A stretch of 64,000 bases of DNA, from positions 62,001 to 126,000 of the forward strand of contig JAPKZD010000016.1 in the NCBI GenBank assembly GCA_026393975.1. Direction: 5' to 3'. The translations under genes were made by a program, and so were the position numbers. The stretch's first letter is position 1. Each line of letters starts with the position of its first letter. The notes beneath the pieces are model-generated. The model was not told the origin of the DNA. It worked only from the letters and a program-made list of their open reading frames with translations, and made no database searches. Shown one piece after another: positions 61,938-64,000 of this stretch. Source of the DNA: Candidatus Aminicenantota bacterium (GTDB lineage: Bacteria; Acidobacteriota; Aminicenantia; Aminicenantales; Saccharicenantaceae).

Positions 61938-63824
61938 CTACCTCTCGATCGAGCCGATGTCGCCCATCGTGCCGTTCGGCCGGGCGTTGCCGCGCTGGTC
62001 GGTCGTTTCCATCCTGAACGGCTTCGTGTTCCTCGTGACCGTGATGCTAACGTGATTGCCGAGCGGTCCTGTCGTGAATGTGCCCCAGAAATTGTCTCCG
62101 AGGATGGCCATGCCGAGCCTGTTCCCGATGGCGGTGTCCAGGTTGTGCCAGAATGCGATCCAGGCGGCGTTCTGTGCGTTCGACGGCCAGGTCACGGCCG
62201 GGCCGTACCAGGTCGTTCCGGTCATGTCGCCGAAGCTCGAGCCAAAATCGCTCCCCAGGATCGTGCCGTATTGGGACCTCAGCTGAAGGATGACGTAGTT
62301 CAGGAAATCATCCGTGGGCCCGCCGAAGCCCGAGTACCCGGCGTTGACGTAGGTGATGCTGTATTCCTGATTGGGGATCTTGTCGGCCGCCAGGTCGGCC
62401 GGGGGATACCAGAGGATGGCCGGCTGGCCCGCGTCCGTCCCCGCCGAGAGGACGGAGCCGTGGTAGTGGGCGCCGCTCACGTTCAGGGCGTCGAGGAGGG
62501 CGACCCCGTCATGGTCGCCGACCTTCGGCCAACGCTTGCGGCTGGACATCATCCAGTCGGGGACAGGCACGAGGATCCAGCTGAAGTCGACAACCCCGAC
62601 GAGGTTGTAGCCCTGGCTGTAGAAATCGAGGATGGAGCCCGCGTACCAGTCCTCGGCGGCGCCGTTCAGCGTGTTGCCGACGACGACCGAATTCTGGAGC
62701 CAGACGGTCTCCACGGTGTGGGCGTTGCCGACGGTGGCACATCCACCCCCGCCGCCGATGTTCGGCTTGCCGCTGAAGATCGCCAACTCGCCCGTGACCG
62801 CGTTTTCCGCGATGGTACAGCCGGACATCCAGAGCGATCCGCCGCCCATGTAGACGCCGCCGCCGCGATCGTACCACTGCCCCGCATTGGGGAAGTCCGG
62901 GTGGTCCTGGACGAGGTTCCGGGCGATCGTGCAGTTCGTCAGAAACATCGTGGCCAGGTTGTTCGGCCCGCCGGACAAGGTAAATATGCCGCCGCCGTAG
63001 GCGTGCTGGGCGGTGACCCGGTTGCCGCTGATCGTGCACCCCCTCAGGGACGCGTCGTTCCCGAGGCGGCCCGTGTTGTCGCCGCCGCCGACCGAATAGA
63101 TGCCGCCGCCCCCGGCCCCGTAGGCGATGACCGAATTGCCGCTGATGACGCAGTCGTTGAGGTCCAGACCGTTGGCGTAGATGCCGCCGCCGTAGGTGCC
63201 GCGGTCCCGGGCGGACCCGGATTCGCCGAAGCAGGTGTTGCCGGCGATCGTGCAGTCGGTGAGCCTCGCCGTCCCCCAGACCGCGAGACCTGCTCCCCGG
63301 GCCAGAGTGTAGGACTGGGTCCCGCCCGTGATCGCCTCGGCGACGGAATAACCGGAAGAGATGGTCACGTTCCTCATGGTCAGGTCGCCGTAGACGGCCA
63401 GGACCCTGGCATGGCTCGTACCGCCCCCGTTCCATTTGAAGGTGATCCCGTTCGGCAGTGCCGAGGCGTCGATGGTCAGGTTCTTGTCCGCGTAGAGGGC
63501 CGATTTGCCGTAGTCCCGCTCTTGATAGCCCGAAAACGTCATGCCGGAGTAGACCTCGCCCTTGAGCGTCGAGTGTTCCTCGGCCACGATGGTCAGCAGG
63601 ATCGTCTCGCCGTCGAGCGACTCGTCGAAGGTGATCGTGTCGCCCGCACCGGCCGCCTCGATGGCCGACCTGAGGGTCATCGTGCCGCTCGGCGGAGCGG
63701 CGTTGTCCTCCAGGGAATTAACGACGAGCCCTGGATTCGGCGTATTGTCGTTCGTAGCGCAGCCGCCGGCCAGAAGGACCAGGGCCAGTGGAAAGACCCA
63801 AAGCGTCGGACGCGTGCGTTTCAT
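61938..63824 (-). CDS. right-handed parallel beta-helix lipoprotein
   Basis: A 628-residue lipoprotein (VFPLALVLLAGGC). After a CSLREA-like start (VNSLEDNAAPPSGTMTLRSAIEAAGAGDTITF, read in parts) come repeated beta-helix coils (LTDCTIAGNT, LNDCVISGNS, LRGCTISGNR, LTNCTIARNL, MSGCTIAEN) with Gly-rich GGGIY turns. Such proteins often bind or cleave polysaccharide or act as surface adhesins. No catalytic motif of a known lyase was recognised. The C-terminal ~170 residues are not repetitive. AGGAGA precedes the ATG. Confidence 0.85.
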   Translation of the reverse strand: MKRTRPTLWVFPLALVLLAGGCATNDNTPNPGLVVNSLEDNAAPPSGTMTLRSAIEAAGAGDTITFDESLDGETILLTIVAEEHSTLKGEVYSGMTFSGYQERDYGKSALYADKNLTIDASALPNGITFKWNGGGTSHARVLAVYGDLTMRNVTISSGYSVAEAITGGTQSYTLARGAGLAVWGTARLTDCTIAGNTCFGESGSARDRGTYGGGIYANGLDLNDCVISGNSVIAYGAGGGGIYSVGGGDNTGRLGNDASLRGCTISGNRVTAQHAYGGGIFTLSGGPNNLATMFLTNCTIARNLVQDHPDFPNAGQWYDRGGGVYMGGGSLWMSGCTIAENAVTGELAIFSGKPNIGGGGGCATVGNAHTVETVWLQNSVVVGNTLNGAAEDWYAGSILDFYSQGYNLVGVVDFSWILVPVPDWMMSSRKRWPKVGDHDGVALLDALNVSGAHYHGSVLSAGTDAGQPAILWYPPADLAADKIPNQEYSITYVNAGYSGFGGPTDDFLNYVILQLRSQYGTILGSDFGSSFGDMTGTTWYGPAVTWPSNAQNAAWIAFWHNLDTAIGNRLGMAILGDNFWGTFTTGPLGNHVSITVTRNTKPFRMETTDQRGNARPNGTMGDIGSIER

Positions 63825-63854
63825 CGGCGTGTCTCCTTTTCCAAGGGTGTTTCT

Positions 63855-63884
63855 AGTATAGGCCGACCCCCCGCATCTTTACAA
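63855..63884 (-). promoter_or_regulatory. promoter of beta-helix lipoprotein gene
   Basis: The minus strand reads TTGTAA (63879-63884), 18 nt, then TATACT (63855-63860), followed by the AGGAGA site before ATG 63824. Its -35 abuts that of the divergent promoter. Confidence 0.5.
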
Positions 63885-63885
63885 A

Positions 63886-63915
63886 TTGACTGCCTCCCCG
63901 GACCGGTGATATCCT
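63886..63915 (+). promoter_or_regulatory. divergent promoter of the last gene
   Basis: TTGACT (63886-63891) and TATCCT (63910-63915) are separated by 18 nt. The GTG start at 63942 follows with a GGAGG site. Confidence 0.45.
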
Positions 63916-63941
63916 TCGTTCAACAGCCAGGAGGGCGACGC

Positions 63942-64000
63942 GTGGCCGAAAAGATCCCTTTGTTCACAGAGACCCTGGAAGCCCTGCCTGAAGAGCTCGC
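63942..64000 (+). CDS. start of an unidentified gene (3' end outside window)
   Basis: An open frame from GTG 63942, with GGAGG nine bases upstream and a promoter before it. The 19 complete visible codons (VAEKIPLFTE, then TLEALPEEL) are too few to identify the product. Confidence 0.55.
   Translation, partial: MAEKIPLFTETLEALPEEL

Overview
The window is a GC-rich stretch of chromosome from a Gram-negative, didermic bacterium. Outer-membrane beta-barrels, many lipoproteins, SurA-like chaperones, an EnvC/CtpA/YibQ group and DUF5916, DUF6599 and DUF6786 proteins together suggest Acidobacteriota or Candidatus Aminicenantes. That placement is an inference from gene content; no rRNA or tRNA gene was seen. 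No transposase, phage gene or CRISPR array was seen.

Left part (1-17.6 kb): information processing and energy. It holds the 3' end of uvrA, then holB and ricT; an ECF sigma factor with a small zinc-finger partner; ftsK and rsmA on the minus strand; a receiver-only protein coupled to accD and folC; and an F-type ATPase operon (b, b', delta, alpha, gamma, beta, epsilon) that lacks the a and c subunits. Middle part (17.6-37.8 kb): a nucleotidyltransferase pair beside mazEF, secreted or outer-membrane proteins, a rubredoxin-glutamate synthase fusion, mfd followed by two SurA/PpiC foldases, a pyruvoyl arginine decarboxylase, and an envC-ctpA-yibQ operon in which both the M23 and S41 domains look catalytically degenerate. 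Right part (37.8-64 kb): a radical-SAM maturase, hydrolases, a glycerate kinase, transporters, a peptidase/permease pair, an outer-membrane protein and surface lipoproteins.

The most unusual locus is the minus-strand operon at 60542-51991. Four genes with overlapping ends encode an RND/MMPL exporter, a 1480-residue fusion of an adenylate-forming ligase, a class-III aminotransferase and an acyl-ACP-reductase-like domain, a BtaA-like (DUF3419) aminocarboxypropyl transferase, and a double-GNAT protein. The sequence suggests a fatty acid to aldehyde to amine assembly line feeding an aminolipid that is then exported. This pathway is inferred, not shown.

Regulatory signals are unusually readable. 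Many genes have TTGACN-N17-TANNNT promoters. In about six cases the -10 hexamer lies only 6-7 nt before the start codon, which implies leaderless mRNAs and fixes several starts. Intergenic regions carry hairpin-rich repeats (8.3, 40.1 and 41.7 kb), a 142-bp nested palindrome before the ATPase operon, and a REP-like 21-bp hairpin.
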